Source of the DNA: an uncultured Saprospiraceae bacterium
Lineage (GTDB): Bacteria; Bacteroidota; Bacteroidia; Chitinophagales; Saprospiraceae
Assembly: GCA_937942465.1 (NCBI GenBank)
Contig: CALDEO010000285.1
Location: 1-10,974 of the forward strand
Length of the DNA: 10,974 nt
Direction: 5' to 3'
In this document: in pieces, positions 1-6,970 of the stretch
Layout of the letters: each line of letters starts with the position of its first letter
Numbering within the stretch: the first letter of the stretch is position 1
Notes under the pieces: generated by a model
What the model was told of the DNA's origin: nothing
Databases searched by the model: none
Seen by the model: the letters and a program-made list of their open reading frames with translations, nothing else
Position numbers and translations under genes: made by a program

Positions 1-1872
1 TTGATATAATCCTTTAGCATCTACATGATCAACAAGCTCTTTGTATAAAGGGTGTATACATAATGTGGCCGAATCACCGATGATTATCAATTTCTTTCTT
101 GCTCTAGTCAGGGCTACGTTGATCCTTCGTTCATCCTTTAAGAAACCGATCTCACCATTGACATTTGATCTTACTAGAGATATGATGATAACATCTCGCT
201 CTTGTCCTTGAAAACCATCAATAGACCCAACTTCAATACCTAAGGGTTGTAAATCCGCATCACCAGCGCATTGTTCTTTTAAGAACTTAACCTGTCGAGA
301 GTAAGGTGTTATCATGCCGATAGTCGCACCAGTTATTTTTTCTTGATGTCTCAGTAAGAACTCTCTGATAATGAAATATTCTCCCTCATTGTGATAACTC
401 CGATGCTGCGTATTATAATTTTCATCAAATCCACAACCACTAGTATCTATGAATGTCAATGGATTTGTATCGTTGGGCAAGGTGTGATTTTTGACAGCAT
501 CGGCACTTTGCAGTAAGTTGTCATAAAACTTTTGGTTAGAAAATCCAAGTATTGCCTCGTTCATCCGATATTGGAGATTGAGCATATAGCAGGATTTAAC
601 TATAGGCGTAAGTTTGTCCAATAATGTCGTTATCAGTCCGAGTTTTGCTGCTTCTTTACTTTTGACGGTCGGCGGTAGTTGTTTATGATCTCCTACTAGG
701 ATGACCCTTTTAGCTTTTAGTATTACGTTCCAGCATTCGGGCTCTAGAGCTTGACTTGCTTCATCAATGATGACTGTATCGTATATAAGGTCGGTCACAC
801 TAGAGTGACTTGATCCTATAAGTGTGGTTGCTATTACGCTAGACTCATCTACAATTTGATCCAGTAGTCGGTGCTCTAGTTCTTTAGCCCATTTTTTGAG
901 ATCTTTAAACTCCTTGTACATCATATCTCGCTCTTGCCGTTCACTTGGCCCAAAGCTTCTTTTAAATGACTGAGCCGCTTTCCTGGCTTCTTCAGCTTGT
1001 ATTTTTACTTTCTTTATATGGCCCCAGTCGTTATGGTTTCTTGCTTTTTCATTGAGAGTATGCTCCACTATGTTATCACCCATCCTCGTGATATTACCTA
1101 TTCTGAGTACTTTTATTTGCCTTTGGGCTATACCATCACACAGCAAGTCGACTGCGTTATTACTTGAGGCAGTTACAAGTATTTTTCGTTCCGTTTTACT
1201 TAAGAGTCTTACGAGTTCTACAATGGTAGTGGTCTTACCAGTCCCCGGAGGTCCGTGTACGATACTTAGTTTTTCATTTGCATAACATCCATTGATCGCC
1301 GCGTTCTGACTTTTATTTAGATTTGGCAATTCTATAGTGTGGTGATCGGCTATTTGATGTTGATAGATATCTTTCTTCTCTATGATCGCTTGCAGCATTT
1401 CTGTTATAAGCGGAGATTGCGATGTTTGGATACTTTCTATCGCTTGCCTCATGACCTTGTATGGCCGCTCATCATATATGAGTTCTACGTATTTACGACC
1501 TTTGTTGAGGCTATGGTCGTCTATGCGATCAATCCCTGCGTTTACGATGATTTTAATGCTTTTTCTATTAATATAGCTGATGACCCCGTTGTATATCCTA
1601 GCCTCAGGAAATTCAATATGCAAGGCACATCCAGCTCCTGTTTTAAGTTTGTGAGGACCATCTAAACCTGGTGCTCTGTTAAATTCTATTTCGATCTGCT
1701 CACCGATTGTATAATACTTTCTTACAAATTCGAGATTGCTCCACACAAGGCCACCTGCGATTTTATCGTTCAGAGATATCTTCTTGTTTATATTACTGTA
1801 GTACGCCTCCTCTGACTTTCTTTCGGCTTCGAGAGCTTTATGCAGTGATTTTATATATTCAATTTTATTCAA
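1..1872 (-). CDS. DNA2/IGHMBP2-like superfamily 1 helicase (C-terminal end cut by window edge)
   Basis: Probable ATP-dependent DNA/RNA helicase of the UPF1-like SF1 group (DNA2, NAM7, IGHMBP2); substrate and pathway cannot be told from sequence. The frame is open for 624 codons from position 1872 to the window edge, and only the last few residues should be missing. Visible motifs in order: Walker A GPPGTGKTTT (207-216), motif Ia TASSNNAVD, Walker B DEASQ (370-374), motif III GDHKQLPPT (394-402), QYRMNE (434-439), motif V DGFQGQERD (552-560) and motif VI NVALTRAR (585-592, arginine finger). An N-terminal beta-barrel-like region of about 200 residues precedes Walker A, as in IGHMBP2. The start is TTG: the upstream in-frame stop is at 1927-1929, no ATG or GTG lies between that stop and this TTG, and the first in-frame ATG is residue 141, far inside the domain. 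From the TTG the protein begins MNKIEYIKSLHKALEAERK, which resembles family N termini as I remember them. It is transcribed divergently from the haloperoxidase gene. No frameshift was seen in a full translation. Confidence 0.93.
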   Translation of the reverse strand, partial: MNKIEYIKSLHKALEAERKSEEAYYSNINKKISLNDKIAGGLVWSNLEFVRKYYTIGEQIEIEFNRAPGLDGPHKLKTGAGCALHIEFPEARIYNGVISYINRKSIKIIVNAGIDRIDDHSLNKGRKYVELIYDERPYKVMRQAIESIQTSQSPLITEMLQAIIEKKDIYQHQIADHHTIELPNLNKSQNAAINGCYANEKLSIVHGPPGTGKTTTIVELVRLLSKTERKILVTASSNNAVDLLCDGIAQRQIKVLRIGNITRMGDNIVEHTLNEKARNHNDWGHIKKVKIQAEEARKAAQSFKRSFGPSERQERDMMYKEFKDLKKWAKELEHRLLDQIVDESSVIATTLIGSSHSSVTDLIYDTVIIDEASQALEPECWNVILKAKRVILVGDHKQLPPTVKSKEAAKLGLITTLLDKLTPIVKSCYMLNLQYRMNEAILGFSNQKFYDNLLQSADAVKNHTLPNDTNPLTFIDTSGCGFDENYNTQHRSYHNEGEYFIIREFLLRHQEKITGATIGMITPYSRQVKFLKEQCAGDADLQPLGIEVGSIDGFQGQERDVIIISLVRSNVNGEIGFLKDERRINVALTRARKKLIIIGDSATLCIHPLYKELVDHVDAKGLYQ

Positions 1873-2123
1873 GTCTTGATCGTTTATTAACTGTAATACA
1901 GAAGCAACAAAAAAATTAACACGTTGTTACGAAGGAACAGTGTAAATATTGGTGTCTTATATTTAATATGGTGTGAAAATAGAATAATAGATCGTCTAAA
2001 AGATATTTATAAGTGTTATTAGAATGATTTAGATTATAGATATTTCTATTTTATATATGATAAATATTCTATATTGATTATGTTTGCACTACGACATATT
2101 AACAAAAAGTAAATATTTTAAAT
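1873..2123. other. AT-rich divergent intergenic region
   Basis: This 251-base stretch lies between the helicase start (minus) and the haloperoxidase start (plus). It is strongly AT-rich, especially from about 1960 to 2120, with many imperfect AT inverted repeats that I do not consider significant. The only clear signal is a TAnnTTTG box for the rightward gene at 2079-2086. A small CTGTA-A-TACAG palindrome (1891-1901) lies about 20 bases before the helicase TTG; arms of five bases are within chance. I see no Shine-Dalgarno site before either gene, no open frame and no RNA gene. Confidence 0.6.
2079..2086 (+). promoter_or_regulatory. Bacteroidota-type -7 promoter box TATGTTTG
   Basis: TATGTTTG matches the TAnnTTTG -7 consensus of the Bacteroidota primary sigma factor exactly. 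It ends 37 bases before the ATG at 2124, so transcription would start near 2092 and give a leader of about 30 bases. No convincing -33 element is visible about 19 bases upstream. The call rests on the box and its position only. Confidence 0.5.
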
Positions 2124-5054
2124 ATGGATTTTCAAAGAAGTAGTAAAGTTTTATTAGGATGCATCCTAATGTTACTGTTTACTATTCCATTCCAAGATAT
2201 AAAAGCACAAGGTTCTATTGCAAAAGAATGGAATGAAGTACTCTTGTCTTCAATACGAAAAGATTTAGCTCGTCCTACTGTACATTCACGTAATTTATGG
2301 CATTCGTCATTTGCTATGTACGATGTATGGACTGTTTTTAATTCTGAAGAGGCAGAGCCTTATTTGTTAGGTAAGACTGTAGATGGATATACGATGCCAT
2401 TTGATGGCTTCACAGTAGGAGCAGATCCTGAAGCTCAGTTAGAGGAGGCGCTTAGTTTTGCGATGTATCGAATTCTTTCAAGACGATTTCAATTCTCTCC
2501 AGAGGGTTTTGCAGCACAATTGAGATTCAATAACCTTATGGCTGAGCATGGTTATGATAGATTTAATACTAGCCAAGATTACTCTACAGGCTCAGCAGCA
2601 GCATTAGGAAATTATATAGGAAATCAGGTTCTGTTTTTTGGTAACCAAGATGGTGCTAATGAAACGTTCTTTTATTCCAACTTATATTATCAACCGATCA
2701 ATCCTGCACTTGTCATGGCGCAGCCGGGTAATAGTTCTATTATTAATCCTGACAGATGGCAGCCATTGACTCTAGATGTATTTATAGATCAGTCAGGCAA
2801 TGAGATTCCATTTAATACACCGCCATTCGTAGGACCAGAGTGGGGCAACGTTGTACCTTTCTCTATGACCGAGGATGATTTGACTCTTTTTCAAAGAGAC
2901 GGAGATACTTATAAAGTGTATCACGATCCAGGACCACCACCTTCAATATTTGATAAAAATGCTCAAGAGGATTATGGATATATTGGAGGTTTTTCAATGG
3001 TTGTTCAGTGGTCTTCACATTTAGATGCTACTGATAATACGATCATTGATATCAGTCCTGCATCATTTGGCAACCAATCCGTATTACCTGATGATCTAGC
3101 TGATTACGATCAACTTTACAATTATATGGAAGGTGGTGATAAAGGGCAAGGTCATGGCGTCAACCCTTCTACAGGTCAGCCTTATGCGCCTAACTTAGTG
3201 AAAAGAGGAGATTATGGACGATGCCTTGCAGAGTTTTGGGCCGACGGTCCTGATTCAGAGACCCCACCAGGACATTGGTTTACTCTAGTCAATTACATCA
3301 ATGAAAACCCATTGCTTAATAAACAGTTTGGTGGTGAAGGCGATGTGTTGAGTGATCTAGAATGGGATATAAAGTCATATTTTACACTTGGAGCAGCGAT
3401 GCATGATTCAGCTGTTTCTACTTGGGGTATAAAAGGGTATTATGATTATGTAAGACCAGTATCGGCTATACGATATATGTGTGATAAAGGACAGAGTTCT
3501 GATCCTGCGCAGCCATCTTACAATCTTGAAGGAATAAAATTGATACCAGGTTCAATTGAGTTAGTCTTGGCAGGTGATCCTCTAGCTGGAGCGAATGGAG
3601 AACATATCAATAAGATAAAAGTAAAGTCTTGGAAAGGGCCAGACTATATCAATAATCCAGTTACAGATGTAGCAGGTGTTGATTGGATCTTAGGAGAGAA
3701 CTGGTGGCCTTATCAGAGACCATCATTTGTGACACCACCGTTTGCAGGATACTTATCTGGTCATAGTACATTTTCAAGAGCCGCTGCTGAGACTTTGACA
3801 TACCTTACGGGTGATGAGTATTTCCCAGGAGGAATGGGAGTATTTGATATTCAACAAGACGATTTTTTAGTTTTCGAAAAAGGACCATCAGAGGGTTTTC
3901 AATTGCAATGGGCTACATACAGGGATGCATCTGATCAGACTAGCTTATCGCGAATATGGGGTGGTATACACCCACCGTGTGATGATATACCTGGACGTAA
4001 GATTGGTATCAAAATAGCAAACGATGTGTTTGATAAAGCCAAAACACTGTTTTATAAAGATACAGATGGAGACGGATTCTATACATATGAGGATTGTGAT
4101 GACGCTGATAGTACAGTATATCCTGGAGCTCCTGAGTTGTGTGATGCCAAGGATAATGACTGTAATGGATTAGAAGATGACAACATCCCTTTTTATACCT
4201 ATTATCAAGATTTGGATTCGGATGGTTTTGGTAATGGGACCGCAACAGTAAGCACTTGTGAGACAATGCCTCCATTAGGCTATGTTATAGATGCAACAGA
4301 CTGTAATGATTCCGATCTTAATATCAACTCAAGCATAGCAGAGATATGTGACGGTATAGATAATGATTGTAATGGTGAGATAGATGATAATATCACCTAC
4401 TATACTTATTATCAAGATGCTGATAGTGATGGCTTTGGTAATGAAGCAATTACAATATTTGTCTGCGATATAGTAGCACCTGCAGGATATGTTGTTGACT
4501 TTTCTGATTGTGATGATGATGCGTCAGGAGTTAATACTAGTGTAGTGGAGATATGCGATGGTATAGATAATGATTGTAATGGTGAAGTGGATGATAATAT
4601 TCCATACCGTAATTATTACTTAGATAGTGATCAAGATGGATATGGAGATGTTAATGTCTCAATACTCGTATGTGATACAGTAGCACCTGATGGATACTCA
4701 GATAATAGTGATGATTGTGATGATAGCAATTCTTCCATTTATCCATCTGCACCAGAGATTGCAGATAACGGTATTGATGAAGATTGTAGTGGTGTTGATT
4801 TGTATTTGGAGCCTAAAGTGTTTCCTAATCCAATATCGGATATCATGACTATTCACTATGTATATACAGGTGATGCGCAGATTGCATTATTCTCAACAGA
4901 TCAAAAGTACTCTAGAGAATATCAGTGTAGTTTTGTTAATAACGAGACGACTCTTGATGTATCAGATCTTGCTCAAGGATTATATAGAATTCTCATTTAC
5001 AATAGCAATGATGAGATTGTATATCAATCAACGATTGTTAAAATTGATGGATAG
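2124..5054 (+). CDS. Secreted vanadium-dependent haloperoxidase-like protein with MopE-type metal-binding repeats and T9SS sorting domain
   Basis: Predicted extracellular enzyme of 976 residues. Residues 1-28 form a signal peptide with a basic start, hydrophobic core and cleavage near KA|QG. Residues 30-640 are a vanadium haloperoxidase/PAP2-type catalytic region. K437 and R444 (spacing 7), S545-G546-H547, and R610 with H616 (spacing 6) reproduce the order and spacing of the vanadate ligands of Curvularia chloroperoxidase (K353, R360, S402-G403-H404, R490, H496). F540 falls where that enzyme has F397. Residues 646-892 carry acidic, cysteine-containing repeats of the kind EICDGIDNDCNGE alternating with DxDxDG motifs, like the Pfam MopE copper-binding repeat. 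Residues 896-976, starting EPKVFPNPISD, are a type A T9SS sorting domain, so export by type IX secretion to the surface or medium is expected. The natural reaction would be peroxide-dependent halide oxidation, but bacterial relatives are mostly uncharacterised and an acid phosphatase activity is the alternative. It is a single-gene unit, ended by the hairpin at 5094-5145. Confidence 0.9.
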   Translation: MDFQRSSKVLLGCILMLLFTIPFQDIKAQGSIAKEWNEVLLSSIRKDLARPTVHSRNLWHSSFAMYDVWTVFNSEEAEPYLLGKTVDGYTMPFDGFTVGADPEAQLEEALSFAMYRILSRRFQFSPEGFAAQLRFNNLMAEHGYDRFNTSQDYSTGSAAALGNYIGNQVLFFGNQDGANETFFYSNLYYQPINPALVMAQPGNSSIINPDRWQPLTLDVFIDQSGNEIPFNTPPFVGPEWGNVVPFSMTEDDLTLFQRDGDTYKVYHDPGPPPSIFDKNAQEDYGYIGGFSMVVQWSSHLDATDNTIIDISPASFGNQSVLPDDLADYDQLYNYMEGGDKGQGHGVNPSTGQPYAPNLVKRGDYGRCLAEFWADGPDSETPPGHWFTLVNYINENPLLNKQFGGEGDVLSDLEWDIKSYFTLGAAMHDSAVSTWGIKGYYDYVRPVSAIRYMCDKGQSSDPAQPSYNLEGIKLIPGSIELVLAGDPLAGANGEHINKIKVKSWKGPDYINNPVTDVAGVDWILGENWWPYQRPSFVTPPFAGYLSGHSTFSRAAAETLTYLTGDEYFPGGMGVFDIQQDDFLVFEKGPSEGFQLQWATYRDASDQTSLSRIWGGIHPPCDDIPGRKIGIKIANDVFDKAKTLFYKDTDGDGFYTYEDCDDADSTVYPGAPELCDAKDNDCNGLEDDNIPFYTYYQDLDSDGFGNGTATVSTCETMPPLGYVIDATDCNDSDLNINSSIAEICDGIDNDCNGEIDDNITYYTYYQDADSDGFGNEAITIFVCDIVAPAGYVVDFSDCDDDASGVNTSVVEICDGIDNDCNGEVDDNIPYRNYYLDSDQDGYGDVNVSILVCDTVAPDGYSDNSDDCDDSNSSIYPSAPEIADNGIDEDCSGVDLYLEPKVFPNPISDIMTIHYVYTGDAQIALFSTDQKYSREYQCSFVNNETTLDVSDLAQGLYRILIYNSNDEIVYQSTIVKIDG
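4059..4799 (+). repeat. In-gene tandem repeats coding MopE-like metal-binding units (69-residue period)
   Basis: These repeats code residues 646-892 of the haloperoxidase-like protein. The E-x-C/A landmarks fall at residues 671, 740, 809 and 878, exactly 69 residues apart. DxDxDG motifs lie at 646, 696, 765 and 834; the last three are also 69 apart, while the first unit is about 19 residues shorter. At DNA level the copies at 4341-4392 and 4548-4599 are nearly identical, which suggests recent duplication or gene conversion. The last unit reads EIADNGIDEDC, with the first cysteine replaced by alanine and one residue inserted. Confidence 0.88.
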
Positions 5055-5093
5055 TAATTAAAGTAAAAGATAGGAGTTAGGATATTAAATTCC

Positions 5094-5145
5094 ATTAGGC
5101 ATAAAAAAAGACCTGCAGTAATGCAGGTCTTTTTTTATGTCTAAT
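5094..5145. terminator. Bidirectional intrinsic terminator between convergent genes
   Basis: The core is a perfect 15-base inverted repeat (5103-5117 with 5122-5136) around a GTAA loop, with the GC-rich part GACCTGCA flanked by A7 on the left and T7 on the right. This gives a stem plus U-tract on either strand. Pairing continues outward to 5094 and 5145, with only one G-T wobble at 5099/5140, for about 24 paired positions. It sits 40 bases after the haloperoxidase stop and 60 bases after the ndk stop on the other strand, so it should end transcripts from both sides. Confidence 0.92.
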
Positions 5146-5205
5146 TAGAATCTGTAAATGTTTAAATTTATCAGATCCTTCTCATGTATTCATTTTAATC
5201 TCTTC

Positions 5206-5625
5206 TTAGAACATTTCTGTTCCTGCAAAGTGGAATGAACCTTCGATAGCAGCATTCTCATCTGAGTCAGATCCGTGTACAGCGTTTTCGCCGATACTTG
5301 TTGCAAATCTTGCTCTGATTGTTCCTTCAGCAGCTTCAGATGGATTAGTAGCTCCGATCAATTTTCTGAAATCTTCAACTGCATTGTCTTTTTCTAAGAT
5401 AGCAGCAACGATAGGTCCTGAAGACATAAAGTCAACTAACTCACCATAGAAAGGTCTTTCTTTATGTACTTCATAAAACTCACCTGCTTTCTCAGCTGAT
5501 AATTTAGTGTACTTCATTGCAACGATTTTGAATCCTGCTTCATTCATTTGAGCTAAGATTGCACCGATATGACCATTCTTTACCGCATCTGGCTTGATCA
5601 TCGTAAACGTTCTATTTCCTGACAT
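5206..5625 (-). CDS. ndk: Nucleoside diphosphate kinase
   Basis: Cytoplasmic enzyme that moves the gamma phosphate from ATP to other (d)NDPs through a phosphohistidine, keeping NTP and dNTP pools balanced. The protein is 139 residues, the normal bacterial length. The catalytic histidine is H117 in NAVHGSDS, the hallmark motif of the family. Other active-site residues are visible: K11 in TMIKPDAV, Y51, R87 in [11 protein letters not shown]104 in GTIRARF and N114. The ATG at 5625 gives the standard N terminus ([11 protein letters not shown]) and is preceded by AT-rich DNA without a Shine-Dalgarno site. It is transcribed alone, divergently from the DHH phosphoesterase gene, with its own TAnnTTTG box 39 bases upstream, and is closed by the terminator shared with the convergent gene. 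Confidence 0.98.
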   Translation of the reverse strand: MSGNRTFTMIKPDAVKNGHIGAILAQMNEAGFKIVAMKYTKLSAEKAGEFYEVHKERPFYGELVDFMSSGPIVAAILEKDNAVEDFRKLIGATNPSEAAEGTIRARFATSIGENAVHGSDSDENAAIEGSFHFAGTEMF

Positions 5626-5664
5626 GTTATTTATTTTTTATATCTGTAATTATCAAAACGACCG

Positions 5665-5672
5665 CAAAGATA
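5665..5672 (-). promoter_or_regulatory. ndk promoter, -7 box TATCTTTG
   Basis: Read on the minus strand this is TATCTTTGCGG, an exact TAnnTTTG match that ends 39 bases before the ndk ATG. Transcription would start about 33 bases upstream of the start codon. A TTG lies upstream, but about 24 bases away, longer than the usual gap, so the -33 element is uncertain. Confidence 0.55.
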
Positions 5673-5826
5673 TAAATGAGATTAGAACATTCGTGACAAC
5701 GCCAATAAAATTAGCCTGAAATGAGATATATCTTCGGTTTTGTAACATATAAGCCCTTTCTAATCACAACGGACCGCCGTTTTTACAAAGAATATCAAGT
5801 ATTTACCTTCAATTTTTATATTAACA

Positions 5827-5855
5827 GAATCCATAATTTATAAAATTATGGATTC
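5827..5855. repeat. 29-base perfect palindrome (13-base arms, 3-base loop) upstream of the DHH gene
   Basis: The left arm GAATCCATAATTT (5827-5839) and right arm AAATTATGGATTC (5843-5855) are exact reverse complements around ATA. The right arm overlaps a second small palindrome, ATGGA-T-TCCAT (5848-5858), and the motif ATAATTTAT occurs twice (5833-5841 and 5860-5868). No T-tract follows on either strand, so a terminator is unlikely. The position, 30-58 bases before the DHH start codon and about 160 bases before the ndk promoter box, fits a regulator binding site, but no family can be named. Confidence 0.7.
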
Positions 5856-5869
5856 CATGATAATTTATC

Positions 5870-5877
5870 GACATTTG
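5870..5877 (+). promoter_or_regulatory. Possible -7 box GACATTTG for the DHH gene
   Basis: GACATTTG differs from TAnnTTTG at the first base only and shares the following CG with the ndk and ABC boxes. It ends 8 bases before the ATG at 5886, so if used the message would have almost no leader. A weaker TATCTTCG lies at 5729-5736 and would give a leader of about 150 bases that contains the palindrome. Neither is certain. Confidence 0.25.
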
Positions 5878-5885
5878 CGTCGATT

Positions 5886-6893
5886 ATGATAGACCTACAA
5901 GATATTAAGACAAAGTTATCTTTGTCAACGGACATTGCCATTATTGCTCATCGCAACCCAGATGGAGATGCCCTTGGGTCATCTATTGGCTTACAGCTTT
6001 TTTTAGAACGCATCAATCACCAAGTTAAGGTGGTCATGCCGAGCGATCATCCCGATACATTTCATTTCTTACCTAGAGTAGACGATATTATTGTTTTTGA
6101 TCAAGAGCATGATCGAGCTAGAGAAGCATTGTCAAAAGCAAAGATTATTTTTTGTCTTGACTTCAATGGTTTGGATCGAGTAGATAAACTTGGAATAACG
6201 ATCAATGAGTCTAAGGCATTTAAGATCATGATAGATCATCATATAGATCCAGAGCCTTTTGTTGATTATGCTATTTCTGACTCAGGAGCAAGTTCTACTT
6301 GTGAGATGGTATATGACTTCATTACAGATCTAGGTTACAACCACTTGATCGATCCTATATTGGGTGAGTGTCTTATGACAGGTATTATTACTGATACGGG
6401 ATCATTTAAGTACAATACCAATCCTCACGTTTATGCAATTGCTGGCGAGCTAAAAGCTAAAGGTGTGGATGATTACATGCTCAATGATCAGATCTATAAT
6501 ACGATGACAGAAAAGCAGCTGAGATTACTCGGTCATTGTCTATCTGAGAGGTTTGAGGTAATACCACAATATCAAGCAGGTATCGTTGCAATAACAAAAG
6601 AAGACTTTAAGAAATTCGATATCAAGCGAGGTGATACAGAAGGAATAGTCAATTACATATTGATGATGAGAGGGATCAATGTTGCAGCATTTATACGTGA
6701 GCAGCCGACGATCGTTAAGCTTTCGTTGAGGTCTAAAGGAGATATATCAGTACAAGAAATAACTAGAAATCACTTCAACGGTGGAGGTCACAAAAATGCA
6801 TCTGGTGGTGCAGCTTACGCCAAACTGGAAGATGTGGTCAGTAGATTTAAAAAGGTATTACCTAAGTATGTCAAGCCACTACATAGCGCATAG
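5886..6893 (+). CDS. DHH/DHHA1-family phosphoesterase, NrnA-like (nanoRNase/pAp phosphatase)
   Basis: A 335-residue cytoplasmic, probably Mn-dependent phosphoesterase. NrnA-type enzymes degrade 2-5-base RNA fragments and dephosphorylate 3'-phosphoadenosine 5'-phosphate, and commonly serve in bacteria without Orn. All metal-binding motifs are visible: AHRNPDGDALGSS (21-33), LDFNG around D92, DHH at 117-119 and GIITDTGSFKYN (166-177, D170). The C-terminal DHHA1 substrate-binding domain carries FNGGGHKNASGG (297-308). Length and motif spacing match NrnA rather than RecJ, which is larger. The start is the ATG at 5886; no upstream start is better. The FKBP lipoprotein gene follows after 77 bases on the same strand without an evident terminator between them, so co-transcription is likely. 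A palindrome lies just upstream. Confidence 0.93.
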   Translation: MIDLQDIKTKLSLSTDIAIIAHRNPDGDALGSSIGLQLFLERINHQVKVVMPSDHPDTFHFLPRVDDIIVFDQEHDRAREALSKAKIIFCLDFNGLDRVDKLGITINESKAFKIMIDHHIDPEPFVDYAISDSGASSTCEMVYDFITDLGYNHLIDPILGECLMTGIITDTGSFKYNTNPHVYAIAGELKAKGVDDYMLNDQIYNTMTEKQLRLLGHCLSERFEVIPQYQAGIVAITKEDFKKFDIKRGDTEGIVNYILMMRGINVAAFIREQPTIVKLSLRSKGDISVQEITRNHFNGGGHKNASGGAAYAKLEDVVSRFKKVLPKYVKPLHSA

Positions 6894-6970
6894 TTAAAGT
6901 ATTGAGCCTACTTAGATAACGAGTATAATACATTCAATTAAAATAAATCATCTTAATAAATATTAAAAAA

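Noticed and set aside
1052..1919. Plus-strand open frames opposite the helicase gene
   Set aside because: They are antisense to a fully conserved helicase frame, have no recognisable domains and no start signals.
2124..2165. Lipobox-like LLGC (residues 10-13) in the haloperoxidase signal peptide
   Set aside because: The cysteine lies near the start of the hydrophobic core, leaving too short a hydrophobic stretch before it; the core continues and a normal cleavage site follows near residue 28, in line with T9SS export.
4009..4275. Minus-strand open frame inside the haloperoxidase-like gene
   Set aside because: It arises from the low-complexity acidic repeats read backwards (runs of His, Tyr, Leu) and overlaps a well-supported domain.
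5768..5784. Small hairpin AACGG/CCGTT followed by T residues in the ndk-DHH intergenic region
   Set aside because: Only five base pairs, and no gene ends upstream of it on that strand, so a terminator has no clear purpose there.
6902..6929. TTGAGC-N16-TATAAT, an E. coli-like sigma70 promoter before the FKBP gene
   Set aside because: Bacteroidota primary sigma factors use a different consensus, and in AT-rich DNA such a match is easily met by chance; co-transcription with the DHH gene is simpler.
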